Source: Lachnospiraceae bacterium
GTDB taxonomy: Bacteria; Bacillota; Clostridia; Lachnospirales; Lachnospiraceae
NCBI GenBank assembly: GCA_017380975.1
Contig: JAFOCX010000023.1
Span: 1-8,395 of the forward strand
Length of the DNA stretch: 8,395 nt
Direction of reading: 5' to 3'
The notes beneath the pieces are model-generated. The model made no database searches. It was given only the letters and a program-made list of their open reading frames with translations, and was not told the DNA's origin. Shown here piece by piece: positions 1 to 7,132 of the stretch; positions within the stretch are counted from its first letter, which is position 1, and every line of letters starts with the position of its first letter. A program made the position numbers and the translations under genes.

Positions 1-2
1 AT

Positions 3-248
3 ACACATTTGAAAAAACAGAAAAATGTGGATTTTGTACATCATCAACTGAAAACCGGAGCAGCAGTCCTGATCAATGGCCGCGTGAAGAAAAATGGACC
101 GGTTGGAAAACTTCTAAGGGAAGAAAAAGCAGAGAAATTCTTATTTCCACATCATCAGAGCTATGGAGATTTAAAACGAGTAGCAGCATCCAATCAGTTT
201 GATATGATTATACCGTTTCATAATCATGAGAAAGAAATACTTATTTAA
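3..248 (+). CDS. C-terminal fragment of an unidentified protein (weak MoeA C-terminal-like match)
   Basis: An open frame enters from the left edge and stops at TAA 246-248, giving about 82 residues. A TTG at 9 could be read as a start, but no ribosome binding site can be seen before it, so I treat this as the end of a gene that begins outside the window. The product is rich in Lys and His and has no membrane segment. Its last third, around the stretch HHQSYGDLKRVAASN followed by a hydrophobic strand ending in Pro, resembles the Q-x-S-G-x-L...A-N...I-x-x-P pattern of the small C-terminal beta-barrel domain of molybdopterin molybdotransferase (MoeA). The usual Gly-Arg and Phe-x-Arg positions earlier in that domain are not clear, so this is only a hint. 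The gene ends seven bases before a strong hairpin terminator. Function is not established. Confidence 0.5.
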   Translation, partial: THLKKQKNVDFVHHQLKTGAAVLINGRVKKNGPVGKLLREEKAEKFLFPHHQSYGDLKRVAASNQFDMIIPFHNHEKEILI

Positions 249-254
249 AATAAT

Positions 255-299
255 AGAACCATAACTACGATAATAGAAAACGGTAGTTATGGTTCTTTT
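255..299. terminator. Rho-independent terminator between convergent genes
   Basis: A perfect 14-bp stem pairs 255-268 with 283-296 (AGAACCATAACTAC and its complement) around a 14-nt loop, followed on the plus strand by TTT(C). On the minus strand the same stem is followed by ATTATTTT, so it can work in both directions. It sits between the stop codon of the plus-strand fragment (248) and the stop of the minus-strand gene (299), where a shared terminator is expected. Confidence 0.85.
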
Positions 300-502
300 C
301 AGTCGTTGTTTGAGTCGTCTTTTTTATCTTGTCCCATCTTCGTAAACATGATCATTCCGTGGATCACGACAGGGATCATGATCAGGCAAAACATAAACGC
401 CATGATCGTTCCTGCAGAGGCACCGGTTACGGCGCAGTATACAAGTGCAGCAAAAACTGCGATTATGGAAATAATTCCGATCCATGCAAGCGTGCGTTTC
501 AA
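299..502 (-). CDS. Small two-helix membrane protein of unknown function
   Basis: The product has 67 residues. It contains two hydrophobic segments, about residues 7-27 (starting WIGIISIIAVFAALVY) and 31-54 (TIMAFMFCLIMIPVVIHGMI), and a charged tail rich in Lys and Asp (KKDDSNND). It is therefore predicted to be a small inner-membrane protein with two helices and a hydrophilic C-terminus. The start is TTG (502-500). I chose it because TAAGGAGGG lies 7 nt upstream on the minus strand and a TATAAT box lies a little further up. Its stop codon abuts the shared terminator at 255-299. It is divergent from the GntR-type repressor gene, and small membrane proteins are common partners of YtrA-type repressors, but that link is inference. 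I do not recognise the family. Confidence 0.7.
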   Translation of the reverse strand: MKRTLAWIGIISIIAVFAALVYCAVTGASAGTIMAFMFCLIMIPVVIHGMIMFTKMGQDKKDDSNND

Positions 503-525
503 AGCAATCCCTCCTTACTGCATTT

Positions 526-554
526 ATTATAGCGCATGCCTCGGAAAATGAAAA
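526..554 (-). promoter_or_regulatory. Sigma-A promoter for the small membrane protein gene
   Basis: On the minus strand, TATAAT (531-526) is preceded after exactly 17 bp by TTTTCA (554-549), a 4/6 match to the -35 consensus. Transcription would begin near 519, just ahead of the AAGGAGGG site and the TTG start at 502. The -10 is a perfect consensus and the -35 is weak. Confidence 0.6.
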
Positions 555-578
555 GGGGAGAAATCCAGACAATGGAAC

Positions 579-607
579 TTGACGGAATGTGTTCTGATTG
601 TTAGAAT
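579..607 (+). promoter_or_regulatory. Sigma-A promoter for the gntR-mcsA-mcsB-clpC operon
   Basis: TTGACG (579-584), a 17-bp spacer and TAGAAT (602-607) form a near-consensus promoter reading towards the GntR-type gene at 656, with a predicted start near 614. The leader that follows is A- and C-rich and looks unstructured. No GGTCAAA heptads, the CtsR operator, are present around it. An imperfect inverted repeat overlaps the -10 region and is listed separately. Confidence 0.7.
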
Positions 608-619
608 AGAAATAGAACA
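590..619. promoter_or_regulatory. Candidate repressor operator over the operon promoter
   Basis: TGTTCT (590-595) and its exact complement AGAACA (614-619) are separated by 18 bp and flank the -10 box and predicted start site. A nested TTCT-N7-AGAA repeat (592-606) lies within. Dyads in this position are typical of autoregulated GntR-family genes, and the regulator encoded just downstream is the obvious candidate ligand. The arms are short, so chance cannot be excluded. Confidence 0.35.
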
Positions 620-655
620 GACAAAACAAATCAAACAACGAAAGACGGTGAATCG

Positions 656-1033
656 ATGATACTAAAAATTGATTTTAACAGTGAAGAGGCCTTGTATGTT
701 CAGTTATGCAATCAGATCATTATGGGGATTGCTACAGAGATGCTGCACGAGGGAGACAGTCTGCCGTCTGTTCGTCAGCTGGCGGACGAGATCGGAATTA
801 ACATGCACACCGTGAACAAAGCATATGCTGTCTTAAGACAGGAGGGATTTCTTCGCCTGGATCGCAGACGAGGAGCTGTTGTTGCATTAGACATGGATAA
901 ATTACGTGCGTTAAATGAGATGAAACAGAATTTAGCGCTGATCATAGCAAGAGGAATCTGTAAGGATGTAACCAGAAGTGAAGTTCATGCTCTGGTAGAC
1001 CAGATTTACGATGAATTTTGCGGAAGATTATAA
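656..1033 (+). CDS. GntR-family (YtrA-type) transcriptional regulator
   Basis: This is a 125-residue DNA-binding protein. Residues 1-75 are a winged helix-turn-helix of the GntR type: the N-terminal stretch ILKIDFNSEEALYVQLCNQI matches the usual start of these proteins, and GDSLPSVRQLADEIGINMHT (33-52) followed by VNKAYAVLRQEGFL is the recognition helix region. Only about 50 residues follow, mostly helical, which fits the short YtrA subfamily that lacks a large effector domain. The start ATG is preceded by a modest GACGGTGA site. It is the first gene of a run with mcsA, which starts 11 bases after its stop. Most YtrA members sit next to ABC transporter genes, and none is seen here. It occupies the place that CtsR holds in Bacillus and many clostridia, so it may control the clp operon and the divergent membrane protein gene. 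That role is inference; the family call is firm. Confidence 0.9.
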   Translation: MILKIDFNSEEALYVQLCNQIIMGIATEMLHEGDSLPSVRQLADEIGINMHTVNKAYAVLRQEGFLRLDRRRGAVVALDMDKLRALNEMKQNLALIIARGICKDVTRSEVHALVDQIYDEFCGRL

Positions 1034-1044
1034 GGAGGAGCTAG

Positions 1045-1614
1045 ATGCTTTGCGAACAGTGTAAGAAGCGGGAAGCAACCGTGAAATATGTAGAAGTTGC
1101 GAACGGTGTGAAGACAGAGCACAATCTCTGCGGAGTCTGTGCTTCTCAGCTGGATATCGGACCGTTCTCGGCTGTATTTGAAGGAGAGATATCTCTTGCG
1201 AGCCTGCTCTCCGGTCTCCTTGGGATTCAGGACACAGAGAAGAAGGACGGAAGATTCGCAGAGGTTCTTTGTCCGACTTGCGGTATGACATATGAAAGCT
1301 TTATTGATACCAGCCGTTTCGGCTGTGCAGACTGTTACAGTGTGTTTGGTCCGTTATTGGGGGAGAATATCCGTCATTTACATGGCAGTGAACGACATAT
1401 GGGCAAACGCCCCGGTCATGTGATCCGAGAAGAGGCTGCAAAAGCACAAACTCGCGAACAGGAAACAGACGATGAATATTTACCGAACCTCACGAAAGAA
1501 GAACAGATTCGACTTCTTCAGGCGAGGATCAAGGATGCAGTCAGAAGAGAAGACTATGAGGAAGCTGCGGTGTTGCGAGATGAGATCCGCGGTTTAAAAG
1601 AGGAGAACGTGTAA
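1045..1614 (+). CDS. mcsA: McsA, zinc-binding activator of the McsB arginine kinase
   Basis: The product has 189 residues, the usual size. Two zinc-binding modules are visible: Cys3/Cys6 with Cys29/Cys32, and Cys76/Cys79 with Cys94/Cys97 (CPTC and CADC). The C-terminus, about 152-187, is a UVR (UvrB/UvrC) motif with the pattern LQARIKDAVRREDYEEAAVL-R. In Bacillus and Staphylococcus McsA binds and activates McsB, and the pair acts as an adaptor for ClpC in the cytoplasm. A strong AAGGAGGAG site lies just before the ATG. Its stop codon overlaps the start of mcsB by one base (TAATG), so the two are probably translationally coupled. All eight cysteines are kept, so the protein looks intact. UVR-only proteins can be misnamed as excinuclease subunits, but the zinc modules and context settle it. 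Confidence 0.93.
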   Translation: MLCEQCKKREATVKYVEVANGVKTEHNLCGVCASQLDIGPFSAVFEGEISLASLLSGLLGIQDTEKKDGRFAEVLCPTCGMTYESFIDTSRFGCADCYSVFGPLLGENIRHLHGSERHMGKRPGHVIREEAAKAQTREQETDDEYLPNLTKEEQIRLLQARIKDAVRREDYEEAAVLRDEIRGLKEENV

Positions 1615-2648
1615 TGATGAAATGGTATGAAGTGCCGGAGAGTGCAGAAACAAACGTTATTTACAGTAAAGTCCGTTTGGTGCGAAACTGGTCTGAGTAT
1701 CCGTTCCCGGGAAAGATGACAAAAGAACAGAGTCTGGAGATGACTGCGCGTATTTTGAGCAGTATGCAGGGGCTCAATGAATTAGATCAGAATAATTATA
1801 GTTTTTCGTACCTGCATCAGATGACAGACTTGGAAAAAGCCGTGCTTATGGAACGCAAGGTTTTAAATCAGGGCATTTTGAAAAAGAAAGATGCCGGCGG
1901 TCTGGTGCTGTCCGAGGATGAAAGTACGGGAGTTACCATCAATGGAGATGACCATATTCGAATTCAGGTTCTCGAAAAGGGATTGAGTCTTGCAGACTGC
2001 TTCCAAAGGGCCAATCAGATCGATGATCATATTGGCGAACATGTGGATTATGCATATGACGAAAAATACGGATATTTAACAGCATTTCCAACGAACATGG
2101 GAACCGGTCTCCGGGCTTCTGTGATCGTACATCTTCCGATGCTTTCCCGTCGGAAAAATTTTAACAGTCTGGTTGCAGATATGGGCCGTTTCGGAATGAC
2201 GATCCGCGGCGTATACGGAGAGGGAAGCGAAAACTATGGTTCTCTTTATCGCGTATCCAATCAGAAGACCTTGGGACAGACGGAAAAAGATATCATCGAT
2301 CTGGTAAGCAAGGCTGCGACAGAATTATCTTTGCAGGAGCGCAGGCTTCGAAGAGAAGCACTAAAGCATCATGCCGTTGCTTGTGCAGATGAGGCATATA
2401 AATCTTATGGCGTATTAAAATATGCCAGACGATTATCAAAGAAAGAAGCGATGGAATATTTATCTCAGCTGATGTCCGGTATTTCGAGCGGGATCCTTGA
2501 TGTGACAGATCCTTGCTCGATCCATGAACTGATCCTGGGTGCACAGACGGCAAATCTTCTTAGCCATGCGGACAGACCGCTCAATAAAGAAGAAGTGGAC
2601 GAGGCGCGTGCGGATTATCTGCGTGCGCATCTTCCGGAAATCCGATAA
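1614..2648 (+). CDS. mcsB: McsB, protein arginine kinase (divergent active site)
   Basis: This 344-residue protein of the phosphagen kinase fold transfers phosphate from ATP to arginine residues in proteins, marking them for ClpCP. Family signatures are plain: VRLVRN (20-25), DDHIRIQ (112-118), a PTNMGTGLRAS block (159-169), and YGEGSE (201-206), which supplies one catalytic Glu. Several positions depart from the Bacillus pattern as I recall it. The SSRIR Arg is Lys19. The NEEDH pair is Gly111-Asp112, so the second catalytic Glu is Asp. The Cys of CPTN is Phe158. In the C-terminal RDxxRA phospho-arginine receptor motif the first Arg is Val328. The frame is intact and family blocks are strong, so it is not a pseudogene, but kinase activity or its control may differ. 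It overlaps mcsA by one base, and an in-frame ATG at 1617 is an alternative start. Confidence 0.93.
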   Translation: MMKWYEVPESAETNVIYSKVRLVRNWSEYPFPGKMTKEQSLEMTARILSSMQGLNELDQNNYSFSYLHQMTDLEKAVLMERKVLNQGILKKKDAGGLVLSEDESTGVTINGDDHIRIQVLEKGLSLADCFQRANQIDDHIGEHVDYAYDEKYGYLTAFPTNMGTGLRASVIVHLPMLSRRKNFNSLVADMGRFGMTIRGVYGEGSENYGSLYRVSNQKTLGQTEKDIIDLVSKAATELSLQERRLRREALKHHAVACADEAYKSYGVLKYARRLSKKEAMEYLSQLMSGISSGILDVTDPCSIHELILGAQTANLLSHADRPLNKEEVDEARADYLRAHLPEIR

Positions 2649-2669
2649 CAGGAGGATGAGAAAGAAATT

Positions 2670-5141
2670 ATGGAGCGATATACAGAAAAAGCCAAGGAAG
2701 CATTGATTCTTGCAGGAGAAGCTGCGAAGGATCTGGGTTCCGGAACAATCGGAACGGAACATCTTCTTGTCGGACTGATCGAAGAGGGAAACGGAACGGC
2801 TGCAAAAGTGCTGGAGGCCAATGATGTCAAATTAGAGCGGGTACTGGAGCTGGTTCAGAAGCTGGTTTCTTCTTATCAGACTACAAAATTACGCGAAAAA
2901 GAAGGGTACACTCCGAGTGCGAAGCATGTGCTGGAAAACAGCTACCGTGAGGCAGTTCGTTTCCGTGCACCGCTGATCGGAACGGAACACATGTTGATGG
3001 CGTTGTTAAAAGAGACGGACTGTGTGGCGATCCGACTGCTCAATACGTTAAATATCAATATTCAAAAGATTTATATTGACCTGCTCTCTGCTATGGGAGA
3101 GGATGGAGCAGCGGGAAAAGAAGAGTTTGCACAGGGGCGTCAGGGCAAAGGCTCTGCTGCAGCGACGCCGACGCTGGACGAATACAGCCGAGATCTGACA
3201 GAACTTGCAAAGCAGGGAAAATTAGACCCTGTGATCGGCCGTGAAAAAGAGATCCAGCGAGTGATCCAGATCTTAAGCCGCAGAACGAAGAACAATCCGT
3301 GTCTGATCGGTGAACCGGGTGTTGGTAAGACCGCAGTTACAGAAGGTCTTGCACAGATGATCGCGGACGGATCTGTTCCGGAGACGATCAAAGGAAAGCG
3401 CGTGGTGATCATGGACCTTTCCGGAATGGTGGCAGGATCCAAGTACCGTGGAGAGTTCGAAGAGAGAATTAAAAATGTATTAAAAGAGGTCAGTGAAGCG
3501 GGAAATGTCCTTCTGTTCATCGACGAGATCCATACAATTATCGGAGCAGGTGGAGCGGAAGGCGCTCTGGATGCGTCCAACATTATGAAACCGTCGCTTG
3601 CCCGTGGCGAGATCCAGCTGATCGGAGCTACAACCATCGACGAGTATCGAAAGCACATTGAAAAAGATCCGGCCTTAGAGCGTCGCTTCCAGCCGGTGAC
3701 CGTAGAAGAGCCGACAGAGGAAGAAGCGATCGCGATCTTAAAAGGTCTGCGTCCGAAATATGAAGAGCATCACAAAGTAACGATCACAGATGATGCGATC
3801 AAAGCAGCAGTTCAGATGTCTTCCAGATATATCAATGACCGTTTCCTTCCTGACAAAGCCATTGATTTGATCGATGAAGCATCTTCAAAGGTTCGTCTGA
3901 CTGTATTTGTTGAGCCGAAAGGACTGAAGGAATTAGAAGCAGAGGTCAAGACTCTGGAGAAAGCAAAAGAAGATGCGATCAAATCCGAAGCTTATGAGGA
4001 AGCCGGAGAGATTAAGAAAAAACAGGAAAAGAAGCGTGAGAAGATCAAAAAGCTTCAGGAATCCTGGGAGGAAGAAAAGCGTTCCAAGGCACTGTTTGTG
4101 GATGAGGATGAGATCGCGGAAGTGGTTTCCGGATGGACAAAGATCCCGGTTAACAAATTGAAAGAAGAAGAAACGGAACGTCTGTTAAGACTCGAATCAA
4201 TTCTGCATGAGCGTGTGGTCGGTCAGGAAGAAGCTGTTGTTGCAGTATCCAAGGCAATCCGCCGCGGCCGTGTAGGATTAAAAGACCCGAAACGTCCGAT
4301 CGGTTCCTTCTTATTCTTAGGCCCGACCGGTGTCGGTAAGACAGAGCTTTGTAAGGCGCTTGCAGAGGCCATGTTCGGAACAGAAAACGCACTGATTCGT
4401 GTGGATATGTCAGAATATATGGAGAAGCACAGTGTATCCAAGATGATAGGTTCTCCTCCTGGATACGTTGGATTTGAAGGAGGCGGCCAGCTTAGCGAAA
4501 AAGTACGGAGAAATCCATATTCCGTTGTACTGTTTGACGAGGTTGAAAAGGCGCATCCGGATGTATTCAATATTCTCCTTCAGATGCTGGATGATGGTCA
4601 TATCACAGATTCTCAGGGACACAAGATTGATTTTAAAAATACCGTTGTGATCATGACATCCAACGCCGGAGCAGAAAATATCATCGCGCCGAAGCTTCTT
4701 GGTTTTGCTTCTCAGGACGATGAGCAGGCGAAATACAATCGTATGAAGAACGGTGTTATGGACGAAGTGAAACGTCTGTTTAAACCGGAGTTCCTGAACC
4801 GTATCGATGAGATCATTGTATTCCATCCGCTTAATAAAGGGCATATGAAGGAAATTGTCTCCATCATGTTAAATACTGTCGGAAAACGTACAAAACAGCA
4901 GATGTCTATTCGTTTAAATGCAGGCGAAGATGTAAAAGAATTCCTTGTTGAGAAGGGATATGATGAGAAATACGGTGCAAGACCGTTAAAACGTACGATC
5001 CAGCAGATGGTGGAAGATAAACTGGCAGAGGCTGTACTGGAAGGTCGTGTGCGTGAGGGGGATTCCGTAAAGATCGTTCTGAAAGACGGTCAGCTCAAAT
5101 TTTCTGCCCGTCATCCACAAACGTCTAGAAAATCAGACTGA
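2670..5141 (+). CDS. clpC: ClpC, AAA+ unfoldase of the ClpCP protease
   Basis: An 823-residue Hsp100 protein, full length. Domains in order: double Clp-N domain (1-145); first AAA+ module with Walker A GEPGVGKT (214-221), Walker B LLFIDE (281-286) and an Arg pair at 338-339; a middle coiled coil with a UVR-like stretch (about 416-474); second AAA+ module with Walker A GPTGVGKT (551-558), Walker B VVLFDE (619-624) and sensor-2 GARPLKR (769-775). A Leu-Gly-Phe tripeptide (677-679) matches the ClpP-docking loop, so it should work with ClpP, which is not in this window. The short M domain separates it from ClpB. Glu30 and Glu106 match the two Bacillus ClpC residues that bind phospho-arginine, so the degron-reading end of the McsB pathway is kept. 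The AGGAGG site (2650-2655) lies 14 nt before the ATG, somewhat far; mcsB ends 21 bases upstream, in the same operon. Confidence 0.97.
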   Translation: MERYTEKAKEALILAGEAAKDLGSGTIGTEHLLVGLIEEGNGTAAKVLEANDVKLERVLELVQKLVSSYQTTKLREKEGYTPSAKHVLENSYREAVRFRAPLIGTEHMLMALLKETDCVAIRLLNTLNINIQKIYIDLLSAMGEDGAAGKEEFAQGRQGKGSAAATPTLDEYSRDLTELAKQGKLDPVIGREKEIQRVIQILSRRTKNNPCLIGEPGVGKTAVTEGLAQMIADGSVPETIKGKRVVIMDLSGMVAGSKYRGEFEERIKNVLKEVSEAGNVLLFIDEIHTIIGAGGAEGALDASNIMKPSLARGEIQLIGATTIDEYRKHIEKDPALERRFQPVTVEEPTEEEAIAILKGLRPKYEEHHKVTITDDAIKAAVQMSSRYINDRFLPDKAIDLIDEASSKVRLTVFVEPKGLKELEAEVKTLEKAKEDAIKSEAYEEAGEIKKKQEKKREKIKKLQESWEEEKRSKALFVDEDEIAEVVSGWTKIPVNKLKEEETERLLRLESILHERVVGQEEAVVAVSKAIRRGRVGLKDPKRPIGSFLFLGPTGVGKTELCKALAEAMFGTENALIRVDMSEYMEKHSVSKMIGSPPGYVGFEGGGQLSEKVRRNPYSVVLFDEVEKAHPDVFNILLQMLDDGHITDSQGHKIDFKNTVVIMTSNAGAENIIAPKLLGFASQDDEQAKYNRMKNGVMDEVKRLFKPEFLNRIDEIIVFHPLNKGHMKEIVSIMLNTVGKRTKQQMSIRLNAGEDVKEFLVEKGYDEKYGARPLKRTIQQMVEDKLAEAVLEGRVREGDSVKIVLKDGQLKFSARHPQTSRKSD

Positions 5142-5143
5142 TC

Positions 5144-5154
5144 TATGGTAAAAT
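5144..5154 (+). promoter_or_regulatory. Candidate extended -10 promoter after clpC
   Basis: TGGTAAAAT (5146-5154) fits an extended -10 (TGn-TAAAAT) placed directly after the clpC stop codon. The matching -35 position (TAGAAA, 17 bp upstream) is poor. It would start near 5161 and give a leader of about 77 bases before the ATG at 5238. There is no hairpin terminator after clpC, so read-through from the operon could also supply the next genes. Confidence 0.35.
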
Positions 5155-5237
5155 AAATGTACCGCAAAGCATAAGCATGAGTGAGTTTTTCGATATTCCG
5201 GAGAACTTGCGTAATACACAAAAGGAGACGAAGTATT

Positions 5238-5651
5238 ATGTCAGTGATCAACGAATTAATTCGTACAGAAGAAAATGGTACTATCAGCTTTGGCAACTAC
5301 ATGCTGGATGTAAAGTCCAAACTGGAAGATTATGAGCATGATGGTGATCTATATAAAGTAAAAACATTTCACGAGATTACAAAGCTTGAGAGAAACGGTA
5401 TGTTTGTTTATGAGTCTGTACCGGGAACAGCAGTAACAAACTTCTGTGTGAAGAATACAGAAGTAGCGTTCACGGTATCCGGCGCTCAGGATGCTCAGAT
5501 CACGATCCAGTTAGAAGATGATATGGATTACGAAGTGTTTACAGATGGCGCTGCGGTTGGCGGCATGAAGACAAACATGAGCGGTAAATTAAGCCTTTCC
5601 GTAGAACTTTCCGAAGGAAAAGCGGTAGACGTAAAGGTTGTTCGTAAATAA
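5238..5651 (+). CDS. Conserved protein of unknown function between clpC and radA ('endosialidase'-labelled family)
   Basis: The product has 137 residues, is soluble, has no signal peptide, and is rich in short beta strands and acidic residues. It begins SVINELIRTEENGTISFGNY; the second half (about 70-137) alternates strands and turns, ending in a Lys-Val-rich strand. I chose the ATG at 5238 because AAAGGAGA (5221-5228) lies just before it. A GTG at 5181 in the same frame would add 19 residues of unlike composition and has no such site. From memory, similar short proteins in Lachnospiraceae are labelled endosialidase in databases, but nothing here looks like a sialidase: no Asp-box repeats (S-x-D-x-G-x-x-W) and far too small. 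It sits 17 bases before radA and probably shares its transcript. A link to ClpC or RadA is possible from position only. Confidence 0.85.
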   Translation: MSVINELIRTEENGTISFGNYMLDVKSKLEDYEHDGDLYKVKTFHEITKLERNGMFVYESVPGTAVTNFCVKNTEVAFTVSGAQDAQITIQLEDDMDYEVFTDGAAVGGMKTNMSGKLSLSVELSEGKAVDVKVVRK

Positions 5652-5668
5652 GAAAGGATTTTACAATA

Positions 5669-7042
5669 GTGGCAAAAGCAAAAAATAACTTAGTTTTTTT
5701 CTGCAAAGAATGCGGCTATGAATCCGGTAAATGGATGGGGCAGTGTCCGGCATGTAAAGCATGGAATTCGTTTGTGGAGGAGCCGGTGGTTTCAGATAAG
5801 AAATCGCAGGCGGCCGATAAGATTCGTATTCCGGGCCGGGGCGCTGCCCCAGTCCGTATCTCGGAGATTTCCATCGAAGATCAGGATCGAACCACCACCG
5901 GATTTGGAGAACTGGATCGTGTTCTCGGAAGCGGTATTGTGAAAGGCAGCCTTGTTCTCGTGGGCGGAGATCCGGGAATCGGAAAATCCACGTTGCTCTT
6001 GCAGGTGTGCAGAAATCTGGCCCATTCTGCGAAAAAAGTATTATATATCTCCGGTGAGGAATCTTTAAAACAGATCAAGATGCGTGCCAATCGAATCGGA
6101 CAGATCGACGGCGAACTGTATTTTGTTTCAGAGACCAATCTTGATATGATCTCCGGTTCTATTGAGGATGTGAAACCGGATGTGGTCATCATTGACTCGA
6201 TACAGACCATGTACCGGGAAGATATCACATCTGCTCCGGGAAGTGTCAGCCAGGTTCGAGAATCTACCAACCTGTTGATGCAGATCGCAAAAGGATTGGG
6301 GATCACTATATTTATCGTTGGTCATGTAACAAAAGAAGGTGTCGTAGCCGGACCGAGAGTATTGGAGCATATGGTTGATACCGTACTGTACTTTGAAGGA
6401 GACCGAAACGATACTTATCGTATTTTACGCGCCGTAAAGAATCGATTTGGTTCCACCAATGAGATCGGTGTATTTGAAATGCAGGAAAAAGGCTTGATCG
6501 AGGTGACTAACCCATCGGAAATGATGATCTCCGGAAGACCGAAGAATGCTTCAGGAGCCGTTGTTTCCTGTGCACTGGAAGGAACACGTCCGCTTCTTTT
6601 GGAAGTGCAGGCTCTCGTTGCTGAGACAAACTTTGGTATGGCAAGAAGAACGGCCAACGGTGTCGACTTTAACCGCATTAATATTCTTTTGGCGATCTTG
6701 GAAAAACGCTGCGGCTATGCCATGAGCCGTTACGATGCATATGTAAATATCGCCGGCGGCATGAAGATGAATGAACCGGCGCTGGATCTGGCAGTTGCAA
6801 TGGCATTGGTATCCAGCTATAAAAACCGAGAGGTAGATCCTGGCATGCTGATTTTTGGAGAGATCGGATTATCCGGAGAGGTTCGTGGCGTTTCCCAGGC
6901 ATCTCAGCGCGTAGCAGAAGCGATCAAGATGGGATTTACGACATGTGTACTCCCGAAAGCGAACCTTGAAAAGATGAAAGGCGAATCCAGGATCAAGCTG
7001 ATCGGCGTTGAAAATGTCAGAGAGGCGATCGGCCTGTTTTAG
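5669..7042 (+). CDS. radA: RadA (Sms), DNA repair and recombination ATPase
   Basis: The product has 457 residues, the normal family length. An N-terminal C4 zinc finger (Cys12, Cys15, Cys26, Cys29) is followed by a RecA-like ATPase core with Walker A GDPGIGKST (100-108), Walker B VVIIDS (172-177) and the RadA hallmark KNRFG (257-261). The C-terminal part is the Lon-protease-like P domain (about 290-457), including EIGLSGEVRGV (398-408). In E. coli and Gram-positive species RadA helps RecA by driving branch migration and processing recombination intermediates. The start is GTG at 5669, set by AAAGGA (5653-5658) upstream and by the fit of MAKAKNN to the family. It follows the small unknown gene by 17 bases. 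No convincing terminator follows the stop; the tRNA-Trp promoter comes about 60 bases later. Confidence 0.96.
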   Translation: MAKAKNNLVFFCKECGYESGKWMGQCPACKAWNSFVEEPVVSDKKSQAADKIRIPGRGAAPVRISEISIEDQDRTTTGFGELDRVLGSGIVKGSLVLVGGDPGIGKSTLLLQVCRNLAHSAKKVLYISGEESLKQIKMRANRIGQIDGELYFVSETNLDMISGSIEDVKPDVVIIDSIQTMYREDITSAPGSVSQVRESTNLLMQIAKGLGITIFIVGHVTKEGVVAGPRVLEHMVDTVLYFEGDRNDTYRILRAVKNRFGSTNEIGVFEMQEKGLIEVTNPSEMMISGRPKNASGAVVSCALEGTRPLLLEVQALVAETNFGMARRTANGVDFNRINILLAILEKRCGYAMSRYDAYVNIAGGMKMNEPALDLAVAMALVSSYKNREVDPGMLIFGEIGLSGEVRGVSQASQRVAEAIKMGFTTCVLPKANLEKMKGESRIKLIGVENVREAIGLF

Positions 7043-7103
7043 AACTGAAAAAGGGAAATAAATATAGTTGTATAATTTGTTTAAACTTTTTTGAAAATTA
7101 CTG

Positions 7104-7132
7104 TTGACATTTCGCTTTCCTCGTGTTATTAT
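7104..7132 (+). promoter_or_regulatory. Strong promoter of tRNA-Trp
   Basis: TTGACA (7104-7109, perfect consensus), a 17-bp spacer and TATTAT (7127-7132) with a TGT extended -10 just before it. Transcription would begin near 7139, giving a leader of about 24 bases before the mature tRNA. The element lies between the arms of a long inverted repeat. Confidence 0.85.

Noticed and set aside
555..655. CtsR operator (GGTCAAA tandem heptads) before the clp operon
   Set aside because: I looked on both strands and found no copy of the heptad.
3140..3658. 172-codon open frame on the minus strand inside clpC
   Set aside because: It lies fully opposite the well-conserved first AAA+ module of clpC, and its peptide is rich in Ser, Pro and Arg as expected from an antisense frame. 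No ribosome binding site was found.
5181..5237. Upstream GTG start for the gene before radA
   Set aside because: The added 19 residues (basic, Cys and Arg rich) do not fit the rest of the protein. A clear AAAGGAGA site precedes the ATG at 5238 instead.
5142..5237. Riboswitch or structured leader between clpC and the next gene
   Set aside because: Only a weak CGCAA/TTGCG pairing over a long loop was seen, with no known riboswitch core or terminator.
7071..7076. Perfect TATAAT downstream of radA as another promoter
   Set aside because: There is no acceptable -35 at 16-18 bp upstream (AAAAAG), and the TTGACA/TATTAT pair further down explains tRNA transcription.
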